Source: Allobosea sp. WAO (GTDB lineage Bacteria > Pseudomonadota > Alphaproteobacteria > Rhizobiales > Beijerinckiaceae). Taken from it: a DNA stretch of 64,000 nt. Of this stretch, positions 1 to 8,330 are shown piece after piece; the stretch's first letter is position 1, and each line of letters begins with the position of its first letter. The DNA lies in NCBI RefSeq assembly GCF_001509835.1, contig NZ_JXTJ01000018.1, positions 62,001 to 126,000 of the forward strand, given 5' to 3'. Below the pieces are notes generated by a model that was not told the origin of the DNA, did no database searches, and saw only the letters and a program-made list of their open reading frames with translations. The position numbers and the translations under genes are program-made.

Positions 1-2
1 GC

Positions 3-536
3 GAGGATCCGCATGCCTGGCAGAGCATCGCCAATGCAAGGCTCTATGTCGGAAATGTCCGCGATGCGCTGGTAGCGGCCGATCCGGCCGGCAAAGCGAC
101 TTACGAGGCCAACGCCACGGCGTATCTGGCGAAGCTCGATACGCTGGAAGGCGAGATCAAGGCCGCCGTCGCCCGGATTCCGGCCGACCGGCGCAGGGCG
201 ATCACCTCACATGACGCCTTCGCCTATTTCGCGAAGGCCTACGGCATCGCCTTCGTCGCGCCACAGGGCGTCTCGACCGAAGCTGAGGCCTCCGCCCGCG
301 ATGTCGGGCGGATCATCCGGCAGGTGAAGGCGCAGAAAGTGCCGGCGGTGTTCCTCGAAAACATCAGCAATCCGCGCCTCGCCGAGCAGATCGCGCGCGA
401 AAGCGGCGCCAGGATCGGCGGGCGGCTCTATTCGGACGCGCTCTCGGGCAGCGATGGTCCCGCCGGGACTTACATCGCGATGATGAAACACAATATAAGC
501 GTGATCGAAAAGGCGCTCGCCGCCGGCCCGGCCTAG
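3..536 (+). CDS. znuA: metal ABC transporter substrate-binding protein, ZnuA-type (3' part)
   Basis: The gene is cut by the left window edge; about 177 C-terminal codons remain. The product would be the periplasmic binding protein of a cluster-9 ABC importer for zinc (or manganese). The reading frame starts with DPHAWQ, the usual second metal-ligand histidine block. TSHDAFAYFAKAYG follows, the third histidine block, then YSDALSGSDGPAGTY with the ligand aspartate near the C-terminus. These three blocks are hallmarks of the family. The N-terminal signal peptide and the His-rich loop, which would separate Zn from Mn proteins, lie outside the window. A COG0523 metallochaperone follows downstream, which favours zinc. 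The symbol is given by family and context; sitA/mntC-type specificity cannot be excluded. Confidence 0.8.
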   Translation, partial: EDPHAWQSIANARLYVGNVRDALVAADPAGKATYEANATAYLAKLDTLEGEIKAAVARIPADRRRAITSHDAFAYFAKAYGIAFVAPQGVSTEAEASARDVGRIIRQVKAQKVPAVFLENISNPRLAEQIARESGARIGGRLYSDALSGSDGPAGTYIAMMKHNISVIEKALAAGPA

Positions 537-556
537 TCGTCGGCCCTCACCTCCAG

Positions 557-660
557 CCCTCATCCTGAGGAGCCGCGCGAGCGGTGTCTCGAAGGATGAT
601 CCCGAGTATGCTGGAAGCATCCTTCGAGAGGCGGGCCTTGCTCGCTCCTCAGGATGAGGG
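557..660. repeat. 104-bp nested palindromic repeat element (family A)
   Basis: Outer arms CCCTCATCCTGAGGAGC (557-573) and its inverse (644-660) enclose inner arms TCTCGAAGGATG (587-598) and its inverse (618-629). The element can fold into a long cruciform or RNA hairpin. It fills most of the gap between the binding-protein gene and the CobW-type gene. A second copy lies inside pbpC at 41080-41181. There is no ORF or terminal target duplication, so it looks like a non-autonomous interspersed palindrome of the kind common in Rhizobiales. Confidence 0.85.
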
Positions 661-719
661 CCGAGGATGAAGACCGAAGTCGGGTGCTTGCCCGCCTGTC
701 AAAGAATCAGGATCGACCC

Positions 720-1682
720 ATGTCCGAAAAGATTCCCGTCACGGTGCTCACCGGCTATCTCGGCGCTGGCAAGACCACGCTCCTTAACCGCATCCTCACC
801 GAGGACCACGGCAAGAAGTTCGCTGTGATCGTCAACGAGTTCGGCGAGGCCGGCATCGATGGCGACCTCGTCGTCGGCGCCGACGAGGAAGTGTTCGAGA
901 TGAACAATGGCTGCATCTGCTGCACGGTGCGCGGCGACCTGATCCGCATCCTCGACGGCTTGATGAAGCGGAAGGGCAAGTTCGACGCGATCATCGTCGA
1001 GACCACCGGCCTCGCCGATCCCGCCCCGGTCGCCCAGACCTTCTTCGTCGACCAGGATGTTGGCGACGCCACCAAGCTCGACGCGGTCGTGACCGTGACC
1101 GATGCCAAGTGGCTGAAGGACCGGCTCAAGGATGCGCCGGAGGCGAAGAACCAGATCGCCTTCGCCGACGTCATCATTCTCAACAAGACCGATCTCGTCA
1201 CCGAGGCGGAACTGGCCGATGTCGAGAGCGCGATCCGCGCGATCAACCCCTATGCCAAGCTGCACAAGACCACGCGCTGCGAACTGCCGATCGAAAACCT
1301 GCTCGACCGCAACGCCTTCGATCTCGATCGCATTCTCGACATCGAGCCGGACTTCCTCGAGGCGGGACACCATCACCATCATGCGGACGACGTCCGCTCC
1401 ATGTCCTTCACCATTCCCGGCGATGTCGACCCCGACAAGTTCATGCCGTGGATCAACGATCTCAGCCAGGCGCAGGGGCCGAACATCCTGCGCTCCAAGG
1501 GCATCCTCGCCTTCAAGGGCGAGCCGCGGCGCTTCGTCTTCCAGGGCGTGCACATGATCCTCGACGGTGACCTGCAGCGCGACTGGAAGGAGGGCGAGGC
1601 TCGGCAGTCGCGGCTGGTCTTCATCGGTCGCGATCTCGACGAGAAGGCGCTGCGCGAGGGATTTCTGGCCTGCGCGGCCTGA
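720..1682 (+). CDS. COG0523 (CobW/YjiA/ZigA-type) metallochaperone GTPase
   Basis: A 320-residue G3E-family GTPase, expected to load metal, probably zinc, into client proteins in the cytoplasm. It shows Walker A GYLGAGKTT near residue 12 and the metal-binding CxCC motif in NNGCICC. A Walker B/G3 region ETTGLADP, the guanine-specificity motif NKTD and a histidine run HHHHH before the CobW C-terminal domain follow. The frame is open upstream to 654, but the ATG at 720 begins the canonical MSEKIPVTVLTGYLGAGK start and the extension would read through the repeat element. Its neighbours (a ZnuA-like protein before, a WD40 protein and a small cysteine protein after) point to zinc rather than cobalamin. 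The exact subfamily cannot be fixed by eye. Confidence 0.9.
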   Translation: MSEKIPVTVLTGYLGAGKTTLLNRILTEDHGKKFAVIVNEFGEAGIDGDLVVGADEEVFEMNNGCICCTVRGDLIRILDGLMKRKGKFDAIIVETTGLADPAPVAQTFFVDQDVGDATKLDAVVTVTDAKWLKDRLKDAPEAKNQIAFADVIILNKTDLVTEAELADVESAIRAINPYAKLHKTTRCELPIENLLDRNAFDLDRILDIEPDFLEAGHHHHHADDVRSMSFTIPGDVDPDKFMPWINDLSQAQGPNILRSKGILAFKGEPRRFVFQGVHMILDGDLQRDWKEGEARQSRLVFIGRDLDEKALREGFLACAA

Positions 1683-1688
1683 ACACCT

Positions 1689-1836
1689 CCGTCATTCCAG
1701 GGCAGGCCGCAGGCCTGAGCCCGGAACCCAGAGCCGATGCCATATCCGGCGATGCTCGCGGACGCCGAACCTTTGCGGAAACCGCGATTGGTTCTGGGTT
1801 CCGGGCTCGCCGCTTCGCGGCGCCCCGGAATGACGG
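1689..1836. repeat. 148-bp palindromic repeat (GTCATTCC...GGAATGAC type)
   Basis: It begins with CCGTCATTCC and ends with GGAATGACGG. Inner arms such as GAACCCAGA near 1725 pair with TTCTGGGTTC near 1795. It fills the gap between the CobW-type gene and the WD40 gene. It is related in layout to the elements at 9229-9328 and 62231-62337. No ORF is conserved in it. It may act as an intercistronic hairpin or attenuator. Confidence 0.75.
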
Positions 1837-1873
1837 CGTCGCGCACTATTCTCTTCTTTGCTAAAGCCACTGC

Positions 1874-2881
1874 ATGGACACCATCAGCAAACCCGTCTCG
1901 CTGCGCGAGCATGTCGTTCCCGTCGAAGCCGGCGAGCATGTCGTCGCCGTCGCCTGGCTGAAGCAGACCCTGGCTCTGGCGCTCTCTGACGGGCGCGTGC
2001 TGCGTTGGCGCGACGGCGCGGTCGAGAGTGTCACGGCGCATCGCGGCGGCATCCTCAGCGCCTGCTCGGACGCAGAGCGCCTGATCAGCGGCGGTGACGA
2101 TGGCCGCGTGGTCGCGACATCAGCCGAAGGCGAGCCGACGGAACTCGCCGCCGATCCGAAGCGGCGCTGGGTCGACGCGGTGACGTTGTCGAGCTCCGGC
2201 AGCATCGCCTGGAATGTCGGCCGCTCGGTCCATGCCCGCGACGACAAGGGCAAGGTCAAGTCGCTCGACGTCGCCTCGACGCCGCAAGGCGTGGTCTTCG
2301 CGCCGAAGGGCTACCGGCTCGCCATCGCCCAGATGAACGGGGTGTCGCTCTGGTATCCGAACACCGAGGCGAAGCCGGAATTCCTGGAATGGAAGGGCTC
2401 GCATCTCGACGTCACCTGGTCGCCGGACGGGCGCTTCGTCGTCACCTCGATGCAGGAGAATGCCCTGCATGGCTGGCGGCTCGGCGACAAGCCGACCCAT
2501 ATGCGGATGACCGGTTACCCGGCCAAACCGCGATCGCTGTCCTGGTCGCATGACGGGCTCTGGCTCGCCTCTAGCGGGGCGGATGCCGCGATCGTCTGGC
2601 CCTTCCAGGGCGAAGGGCCGACCGGCAAGGCGCCGCGCGAATGCGGGGCCCGCCATGCCAAGGTGACCCGGGTCGCCTTCCATCCGAAGGCGCTGGTGCT
2701 CGCCGTCGGTTATGACGATGGCTGCATCCTGATGATCCGCTTGGTCGACGGTTCGGAGCTGCTGGTTCGCGCGGCCCAGCGCGGCAGCGGCATCACCGCC
2801 TTTGCCTGGGACAAGCTCGGCAAGCGGCTCGCCTTCGGCGCCGAGGACGGGGCTGCCGGCGTCCTGACCCTGCCGGGCTGA
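1874..2881 (+). CDS. WD40-repeat beta-propeller protein
   Basis: A 335-residue soluble protein made largely of WD40-like blades. Recognisable units include VTWSPDGRFVVTSMQEN, LSWSHDGLWLASSGADAAIVW, VAFHPKALVLAVGYDDG and a closing unit FAWDKLGKRLAFGAEDG. The length suits about seven blades. No signal peptide is seen, so it is probably cytoplasmic. WD40 proteins act as interaction scaffolds, with no catalytic role implied. It lies downstream of the COG0523 GTPase and 5 nt before a small cysteine-containing ORF, suggesting a partner or accessory role in the same metal-related unit. That role is inference from position only. Confidence 0.85.
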   Translation: MDTISKPVSLREHVVPVEAGEHVVAVAWLKQTLALALSDGRVLRWRDGAVESVTAHRGGILSACSDAERLISGGDDGRVVATSAEGEPTELAADPKRRWVDAVTLSSSGSIAWNVGRSVHARDDKGKVKSLDVASTPQGVVFAPKGYRLAIAQMNGVSLWYPNTEAKPEFLEWKGSHLDVTWSPDGRFVVTSMQENALHGWRLGDKPTHMRMTGYPAKPRSLSWSHDGLWLASSGADAAIVWPFQGEGPTGKAPRECGARHAKVTRVAFHPKALVLAVGYDDGCILMIRLVDGSELLVRAAQRGSGITAFAWDKLGKRLAFGAEDGAAGVLTLPG

Positions 2882-2886
2882 GCGCG

Positions 2887-3156
2887 ATGCGCTTCGGCCT
2901 GTTCTGCAGAGGCAAGCGCGAGGCTGGCGGCACAGACGCCGCGGCCGAAGTGAAGCGACAGGTGCGCGCGCTGCTCGCCCTGCCGGAGAATGCGGTGATC
3001 GCCGTCAACGAGATCCTCTGCGCCGATCCGGCCTGCCCGGGGACGGAGACGGTGATCCTCGTGATGAATCCCGGCGAGAAGACCAGGGCCTACAAGGTGC
3101 AGAGCGCCCTGGCCGAGCTGACGCTCGAGACGCTCGCCGCGGCGCTGGCGCCCTGA
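2887..3156 (+). CDS. small conserved-type protein with C-x4-C motif
   Basis: An 89-residue cytoplasmic protein, starting 5 nt after the WD40 stop and so translationally linked to it. A basic, cysteine-bearing N-terminus (RFGLFCRGKR) is followed by an amphipathic helix and then the centre LCADPACPGTETVILVM, whose two cysteines four residues apart could bind metal. The rest looks like a small alpha/beta fold. I do not recognise a named family. Its place behind the COG0523 GTPase and the WD40 gene suggests metal handling; no reaction is proposed. Confidence 0.7.
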   Translation: MRFGLFCRGKREAGGTDAAAEVKRQVRALLALPENAVIAVNEILCADPACPGTETVILVMNPGEKTRAYKVQSALAELTLETLAAALAP

Positions 3157-3240
3157 CGCGGCTCGCCGCCGACATGGACTGTCAGGAGCGGCGCACCGGC
3201 CGCCTTAACCTTCCTGGACAGCCTCGCTAGCTTGCGTCGA

Positions 3241-4395
3241 ATGGCGACTCGACCACGAAAAATCCCAGAACTCAGCAAGGCTGAGGCCCGCAGCATCTGG
3301 CTCAGGGCCCAGCGCCTCGACAGGGCAGAGCCCTTCGGTGCCGGTCCTGCGGCGACGGAGGCCACAGTCGCGCATCTCGGCTATGTCCAGATCGACACGA
3401 TCAACGTGATCGAGCGCTGCCATCACCACATCCTCTACAGCCGGATTCCGGACTATCGCCGGGCCGACCTCGTGCAGGCGCAGTCGCAGGACAGATCGGT
3501 GTTCGAGTACTGGACCCATGCGCTGTCCTATGTACCGGCCGCCGATATCCGCTATTTCCTGCCGGCGATGAAGGCGCACAGGGCCGAACCGAAGCGCTGG
3601 TCCTCGGTCGGCGGAAGTGAGGAAGCCCGCAAGCTGCTCGCCCGCATCCGCAAGGAGGGTGCGCTCACCATCCGCGACATCGACACCGACGTCCTCGTCG
3701 AGAAGACGCATCTCTGGGCGAGCAAGAAGCCCTCGAAGGGCCTGCTGGAGCGGGCCTTCTACGACGGAGAGCTCGTCATCTCGGCCCGTGCCGGCATGCT
3801 CAAGACCTATGAGTTGGTGGACCGGCATTTCGGCTGGGACAAGCGGCCGACGCCGGCCTCGGAACGGCAGGTCGTTGCCTACAAGCTCGATCGGGCCCTG
3901 CGCGCGCAGGGCGTCGTCAGCCTCGATTCGATCTGCCATCTCGACGCGCCCAGCAAGAAGGCCGTGGCCGAACTCATCGCCGCCAGGGTGAAGCGCAAGC
4001 AATTGGTCGAGGTCACGATCGAGGGGGCTTCGACGTCGCCGCATTGGGCGACGCCGGATGCTTTGAAGCCGGGCGCGCCTGCGGGCGACGAACTCGTCCA
4101 CATCCTGTCGCCTTTTGATCCGCTGATCATCCAGCGCAAGCGGCTGAAGCTGTTCTTCGGCTACGACCACCTGTTCGAGGCCTATCTGCCGAAGGAGAAG
4201 CGCGTTTTCGGCTATTTCGGCCTGCCGGTGCTGGTGGGGGACCGGGTCGTGGCCGTCGCCGACCTCAAGGCTGACCGGGCCGGGCGCAAGCTCTTGATCC
4301 AGCAATGGACCTGGCTCGAGCCGATGCCATCGGCGGAGCTGCGCCAGCGCGTCGACGCGGAGATGGAGCGGTTCGAGCGTTTCCAGCTCGGCTGA
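3241..4395 (+). CDS. YcaQ/AlkX-like winged-helix DNA glycosylase
   Basis: A 384-residue protein of the HTH_42 / AlkZ-like family, whose characterised members (E. coli YcaQ, Streptomyces AlkZ) excise alkylated bases and unhook interstrand crosslinks. The signature block LGYVQIDTINVIERCHHH carries Q50-I-D52, the QxD motif typical of the YcaQ branch. Further family features are the W-x-HALSYVP block and the C-terminal HILSPFDPLIIQRKRLKLFFGYDHLFEAY. The ATG at 3241 is preferred over an in-frame TTG at 3232; neither has a clear Shine-Dalgarno. It stands alone, and no regulator is evident. Confidence 0.85.
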   Translation: MATRPRKIPELSKAEARSIWLRAQRLDRAEPFGAGPAATEATVAHLGYVQIDTINVIERCHHHILYSRIPDYRRADLVQAQSQDRSVFEYWTHALSYVPAADIRYFLPAMKAHRAEPKRWSSVGGSEEARKLLARIRKEGALTIRDIDTDVLVEKTHLWASKKPSKGLLERAFYDGELVISARAGMLKTYELVDRHFGWDKRPTPASERQVVAYKLDRALRAQGVVSLDSICHLDAPSKKAVAELIAARVKRKQLVEVTIEGASTSPHWATPDALKPGAPAGDELVHILSPFDPLIIQRKRLKLFFGYDHLFEAYLPKEKRVFGYFGLPVLVGDRVVAVADLKADRAGRKLLIQQWTWLEPMPSAELRQRVDAEMERFERFQLG

Positions 4396-4411
4396 AGCCC
4401 CAGAGGGCGGC

Positions 4412-5623
4412 TCAGTTCGGCCTCGGCCAGCGGAAATCATCGGCCCGACCCGGTTTCGGCTCGGGCGCGACGCCGTCGCCGAAAATGCGGTCGAGCTGGG
4501 TCGCGGTGTCGCCGCGGCCGCGCGCGTCCTGGATCGAGGCCAGGAGTGCGGTCTCGCCGGCCGCCGGCGCGGCCCCGGTCAACGGCAGGATCGGGCCCGC
4601 GAGCGGCCTGACGGGGATGACAGGGACGAAGGTGAGGTCATCCGTCCGGCCGCTGACCATGCGGTCGATCAGCCGCTCGATGGCGCCCGGCTGTGGCTCC
4701 GGCGCCGATGGATCGGCTGCGCCGGGATCAGCAGGCAGGGCGATGACGTTCTCGCTGGGCGTGCGGTCGAGGATGCGCCGAATGAGGACGTCGACGAAAT
4801 GGGCGGCCTTGCGGGCGCCGGCCTTGGTGAAGTGGACGCCGTCGCCGAGGCGCAGCCTGGTGGTCTGGCCGTCGACGTCGGGCCCCATCGCGCTGTAGCG
4901 GTTTTCGGCGTCGAGATAGGGGGTCCAGAGATCGACGAATTGCCCGCCTGAGGCCTCGACGCCCTTGCGGAAGACGTCGTTCAGCACGGTGAGATCGGTC
5001 GAGAGCCGGGTATTCTGCATTGGCGGGGCACCGGCCCAGATCAGCGGCACCCGCCTTGCCGCGAAGGCTGCCGTAACCGCCTCGACGCGGGAGCGGTAGA
5101 TCTGCAGCCAACGCTCGCTCAGCGGCTCATGCGTGACCTCGCCCTCGCGGATCGCCTGGCGATCGTTGGGGCCGAGCGAGATCACGCCGACCATGATCTT
5201 GGGGTCGGCGGCGAGCAGCTCCACCACCGCCTTCGGCCAGTCGTAGAAATCGGTGCGCACCAGGCCGCTATCGGCCTTGGCCTTGCGCTGCACGGCGACG
5301 TCGGCGCGGTCGTTCAGGCTATCGGCCAGGCCGATCGCGATCTGGTCGCCGAGCGTGTCGCCGACGACGAGGACATGGTGGTTGACGTCCACCTTGGGGA
5401 TGACGGGATCGTCGCGGACCATCTGGGGCGGCCGGCGCCGGGTCTGCTGCGGCGCCGGCCGGATACGCTGCCGCGGCTGGACCACGGGTCGCTCAGGCAC
5501 CTGCCAGAACAGGTTGAAAAGGCTGCGGCGCTGGGGTTCGCCCTGGGCGAAGGTCGAGGGGCCGCCGGTGAGCAGCAGGAGCGCGGAGGCCGCGAGGATC
5601 ACGGCGAAGGAGCGTAGACGCAT
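4412..5623 (-). CDS. secreted SGNH-fold (DUF459-type) protein
   Basis: A 403-residue exported protein. Residues 1-26 form a Sec signal peptide with cleavage expected after TFA or nearby. A Pro/Arg-rich linker follows, then the SGNH domain from about residue 80. Block I is VVGDTLGDQ, with Thr where the nucleophilic Ser of GDS usually stands. Block III is LGPNDRQ. Block V is DGVHFTKAGARKAAHF, retaining Asp and His. The C-terminal ~90 residues are low-complexity. Related proteins act on acyl groups of envelope polymers. It converges with the YcaQ-like gene, 16 nt apart. Whether the Ser-to-Thr change abolishes activity cannot be told from sequence. Confidence 0.8.
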   Translation of the reverse strand: MRLRSFAVILAASALLLLTGGPSTFAQGEPQRRSLFNLFWQVPERPVVQPRQRIRPAPQQTRRRPPQMVRDDPVIPKVDVNHHVLVVGDTLGDQIAIGLADSLNDRADVAVQRKAKADSGLVRTDFYDWPKAVVELLAADPKIMVGVISLGPNDRQAIREGEVTHEPLSERWLQIYRSRVEAVTAAFAARRVPLIWAGAPPMQNTRLSTDLTVLNDVFRKGVEASGGQFVDLWTPYLDAENRYSAMGPDVDGQTTRLRLGDGVHFTKAGARKAAHFVDVLIRRILDRTPSENVIALPADPGAADPSAPEPQPGAIERLIDRMVSGRTDDLTFVPVIPVRPLAGPILPLTGAAPAAGETALLASIQDARGRGDTATQLDRIFGDGVAPEPKPGRADDFRWPRPN

Positions 5624-5687
5624 CGCTCGGCTACCCGGCGTCGGTCAGTCCGACCACCCTTTCCCATAGCAGAAGCCGGGTCGGAAG

Positions 5688-6926
5688 TCAGCGCGCGGCC
5701 TTCATCCGGGCGAGCAGCGCCGGCGTCGGCCAGCCATCGGCGAGCATGCCGGCGCGCTGCTGGTACTGGCGTACGGCGTCGCGGGTGCCAGTGCCGATCC
5801 GGCCATCGGCGTCATGTGAATAGAGGCCGAGGCTCTTCAGCCGGCGCTGGACGTCGGTCACGCCGTTCTTGTCGAGCCGCGGCGCCTTGACCGGCCATTC
5901 GCCCTGCAGCGCCGGGCGACCGGCGATTCGGTCGCCGAGATGGCCGACGGCGAGCGCATATGCGTCGGAGGAATTGTACTTCTTGATGACGTCGAAATTC
6001 GCCGTCAGCAGCAGGGCCGGGCCGGTATGCCCCGCCGGATAGAACAGCCTTGCCTCGCCCGAAGACGGCAGCGAACCGCCATCGGCGCGGCGCAGGCCGG
6101 CCGAGCGGAAGCTCGAGAAGCTGGCGCGGTAGAGATTGTGGTCGAAGCCCTCGGGCACCACGACCTCGATGCCCCAGGGCAGGCCGGGCACCCAGCCGAA
6201 GCTCTTCAGGTAGTTGGCGGTCGAGGCGATGGCATCGCTGGTCGAGGTCCAGATGTCGGCATGGCCGTCACCGGTCTGGTCGACGGCATATTTCATGTAG
6301 CTCGATGGCATGAACTGGGTGTGGCCCATGGCGCCGGCCCAGGAGCCGCGCAATTCGCCACGCTCGGCATAGCCCTTCTCGATCAGCTCCAGCGCGGTGA
6401 GCAGCTCGTCGCGGAAGAAGTCGCCGCGATAGCGGATGTTGGCGAGGGTCGCGAGCGAGCGGATGACGTCCTTGTCGCCCTTGAACGAGCCGTAATTGGT
6501 CTCCATCCCCCAGATGCCGAGGATGATCTCCTTGGGCACGCCATAGCGGGACTCGGCCTGGGCCAGCACGCCGGCATGGGCGGCGAGCATTTCGCGGCCG
6601 CGCGAGATCCGGGCGCCGCCGACGGCGCTGTTGAGATAGCTCCAGATCGGCGCGACGAATTCCGACTGCTTGCGGGTCAGGGCGATGATGGAAGGGTCGG
6701 GCACGACGCCCTGGAAGGCGATGTCGAAGGTCTTTCGCGAGATGCCGCGGGCCTGCGCCAGCGGCCAGAGGGTCTTCAGGAAGCCGTCGAAGCCGGCGTT
6801 CGCCGCCGGCCGTGGCGCCGGCTTCGGAGCCTGGGCGCGGGCCGGGTTGATCGACCCCGTCGTCTGCGCGAGGGCGGGGCCGAGGCCGAGCATGGCTGCG
6901 ATGGCGAAGGCGGAAAGGCGGCGCAT
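5688..6926 (-). CDS. MltB-type lytic murein transglycosylase with C-terminal peptidoglycan-binding domain
   Basis: A 412-residue periplasmic enzyme that cleaves the MurNAc-GlcNAc bond with 1,6-anhydro product formation. Residues 1-20 form a signal peptide ending ALA-Q. The SLT_2 domain contains ILGIWGMETNYGSFKG, with catalytic Glu142, and the AMGHTQFMPSSYMKYAVD block. A PG_binding_1 domain (DVQRRLKSLGLYSHDADGRIGTGT) closes the protein. The frame is open to 6968, but the ATG at 6926 gives a normal signal peptide. There is no lipobox, so it is soluble, unlike E. coli MltB. Confidence 0.92.
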   Translation of the reverse strand: MRRLSAFAIAAMLGLGPALAQTTGSINPARAQAPKPAPRPAANAGFDGFLKTLWPLAQARGISRKTFDIAFQGVVPDPSIIALTRKQSEFVAPIWSYLNSAVGGARISRGREMLAAHAGVLAQAESRYGVPKEIILGIWGMETNYGSFKGDKDVIRSLATLANIRYRGDFFRDELLTALELIEKGYAERGELRGSWAGAMGHTQFMPSSYMKYAVDQTGDGHADIWTSTSDAIASTANYLKSFGWVPGLPWGIEVVVPEGFDHNLYRASFSSFRSAGLRRADGGSLPSSGEARLFYPAGHTGPALLLTANFDVIKKYNSSDAYALAVGHLGDRIAGRPALQGEWPVKAPRLDKNGVTDVQRRLKSLGLYSHDADGRIGTGTRDAVRQYQQRAGMLADGWPTPALLARMKAAR

Positions 6927-7019
6927 GTCGGTTCCCTGGCACGGTCGCTGGACGGGCTTTCCCGACACAGCGCCTGAACGAGGTTAACCATAGGTTAAGG
7001 CCGCGGAAAATCCCGGGCG

Positions 7020-8009
7020 TCAGCTCGCATTGCGCTTGCGCAGGCTCTCCTCCCAGGCGAGCGCCTGGGTGACGATCTCCTCGAGATCATCGTGCTGCGG
7101 CTGCCAGCCGAGCTCGCTGCGGATCCGATCAGCCCCGGCGACCAGCGAGGCCGGGTCGCCGGCGCGGCGCGGCGAGAGCTTGACCGGGAAGTCGACGCCC
7201 GAGACCTTTTTCACCACCTCGACCACCTGCTTCACCGAATAGCCGCGGCCATAGCCGCAGTTCAGCGTCAGGCTGTCACCGCCGGCGCGCAAGTGGTCGA
7301 GCGCCGCCAGATGAGCGCGGGCGAGGTCGGTGACGTGGATGTAGTCGCGCACGCAGGTGCCGTCCGGCGTCGGGTAGTCGGTGCCGAAGATTTCGAGCCC
7401 GGCGCGCTGGCCGAGCGCGGCCTGGCTCGCGACCTTGATCAGATGGGTGGCACCGGCCGAGGACTGGCCGGCGCGGCCGCGCGGATCGGCGCCGGCGACG
7501 TTGAAATAGCGCAGGGCGACATAGCTCAGGCCATGGGCTCTGGCGGTGTCAGCGAGCATCCATTCGCTCATCAGCTTGGAGCGGCCATAGGGGTTGATCG
7601 GGTTAAGCGCGATCTCCTCCGGCACCGGCGAGACCGGCGGCTCGCCATAGACGGCGGCAGTCGAGGAGAAGATCACGTGCCTGACGCCGGCCCGCACCGC
7701 GCTCTCCAGCAGGGTCCGGGTCTTCACGGTGTTGTTAAGGTAGTAGCCGAGCGGGTCGGAGACCGAATCGGGCACGACGATCCTGGCGGCGAAATGGGCG
7801 ATCTCGGTGATGCCGTGTTCGGCGATGGTGCGCTCGACCAGCGCCTGATCGCCCATGTCGCCCTTGACGAAAATCGCTTCCGGCGGCACCGCCCACCAGA
7901 AACCGGTGGAGAGATCGTCGAGGACCACGACCTTCTCGCCGCGGTCGAGCAGCTCCAGCACCATATGGCTGCCGATATAGCCGGCACCGCCCGAAACCAG
8001 AATCGCCAT
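7020..8009 (-). CDS. galE: UDP-glucose 4-epimerase
   Basis: A 329-residue cytosolic extended SDR that interconverts UDP-glucose and UDP-galactose with bound NAD. It shows the Rossmann motif GGAGYIGSH at residues 7-15, the catalytic SST block (FSSTAAVYGEP), and YGRSK as the YxxxK pair. RDYIHVTDLA and the C-terminal RRAGDPASLVA block are also typical. Two adjacent ATGs (8012 and 8009) follow an AAGGAGA Shine-Dalgarno; the second has better spacing and gives MAILVSGG. It is divergent from galU across about 320 bp, so the two genes jointly supply UDP-sugars for envelope polysaccharide. Confidence 0.95.
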   Translation of the reverse strand: MAILVSGGAGYIGSHMVLELLDRGEKVVVLDDLSTGFWWAVPPEAIFVKGDMGDQALVERTIAEHGITEIAHFAARIVVPDSVSDPLGYYLNNTVKTRTLLESAVRAGVRHVIFSSTAAVYGEPPVSPVPEEIALNPINPYGRSKLMSEWMLADTARAHGLSYVALRYFNVAGADPRGRAGQSSAGATHLIKVASQAALGQRAGLEIFGTDYPTPDGTCVRDYIHVTDLARAHLAALDHLRAGGDSLTLNCGYGRGYSVKQVVEVVKKVSGVDFPVKLSPRRAGDPASLVAGADRIRSELGWQPQHDDLEEIVTQALAWEESLRKRNAS

Positions 8010-8330
8010 CATCGTCTCCTTGTCATACCGGCAGCATAGAACGCGATTGCGTGCGCCCGGACTAGCCCATCCGCCGTCATCGGCACGAGAGGGGCGAATC
8101 ACTGGCAAGAGAGCGCGCAAAAGCGACGATCCGGCGACGGCCTGTCGACGTTCTTCGTGCGAGGATATTGACGTTCCGGCAAGGCGCTATTGGTATTGAT
8201 CGTTCGGGGGCGGCCCGTCTTTTTGCCAGAATTGGACGACAGCCTTCCGAAGCCGGCGTTGAATGGGGCGAAGCCGGTTTCCCAAAGCCCTCCGATCTAG
8301 CAGGCGCGCGCTCCCTGGCGCGCGAGATGG
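8010..8330. other. divergent galE-galU intergenic region
   Basis: This stretch of about 320 bp must hold both promoters. I see the galE Shine-Dalgarno (AAGGAGA on the minus strand near 8015). On the plus strand TTGACG at 8168-8173 stands 17 bp before TGGTAT (8191-8196), a weak sigma-70-like candidate for galU. No conserved ORF, repeat element or RNA gene is recognisable. Confidence 0.35.

Noticed and set aside
557..660. CRISPR or tRNA-like structure in the repeat regions
   Set aside because: The repeats are nested inverted arms, not regular direct repeats with spacers, and no cloverleaf or T-loop consensus is seen.
654..719. N-terminal extension of the CobW-type GTPase from the ATG at 654
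   Set aside because: It would translate the end of a palindromic repeat and displaces the normal start; 720 matches the family.
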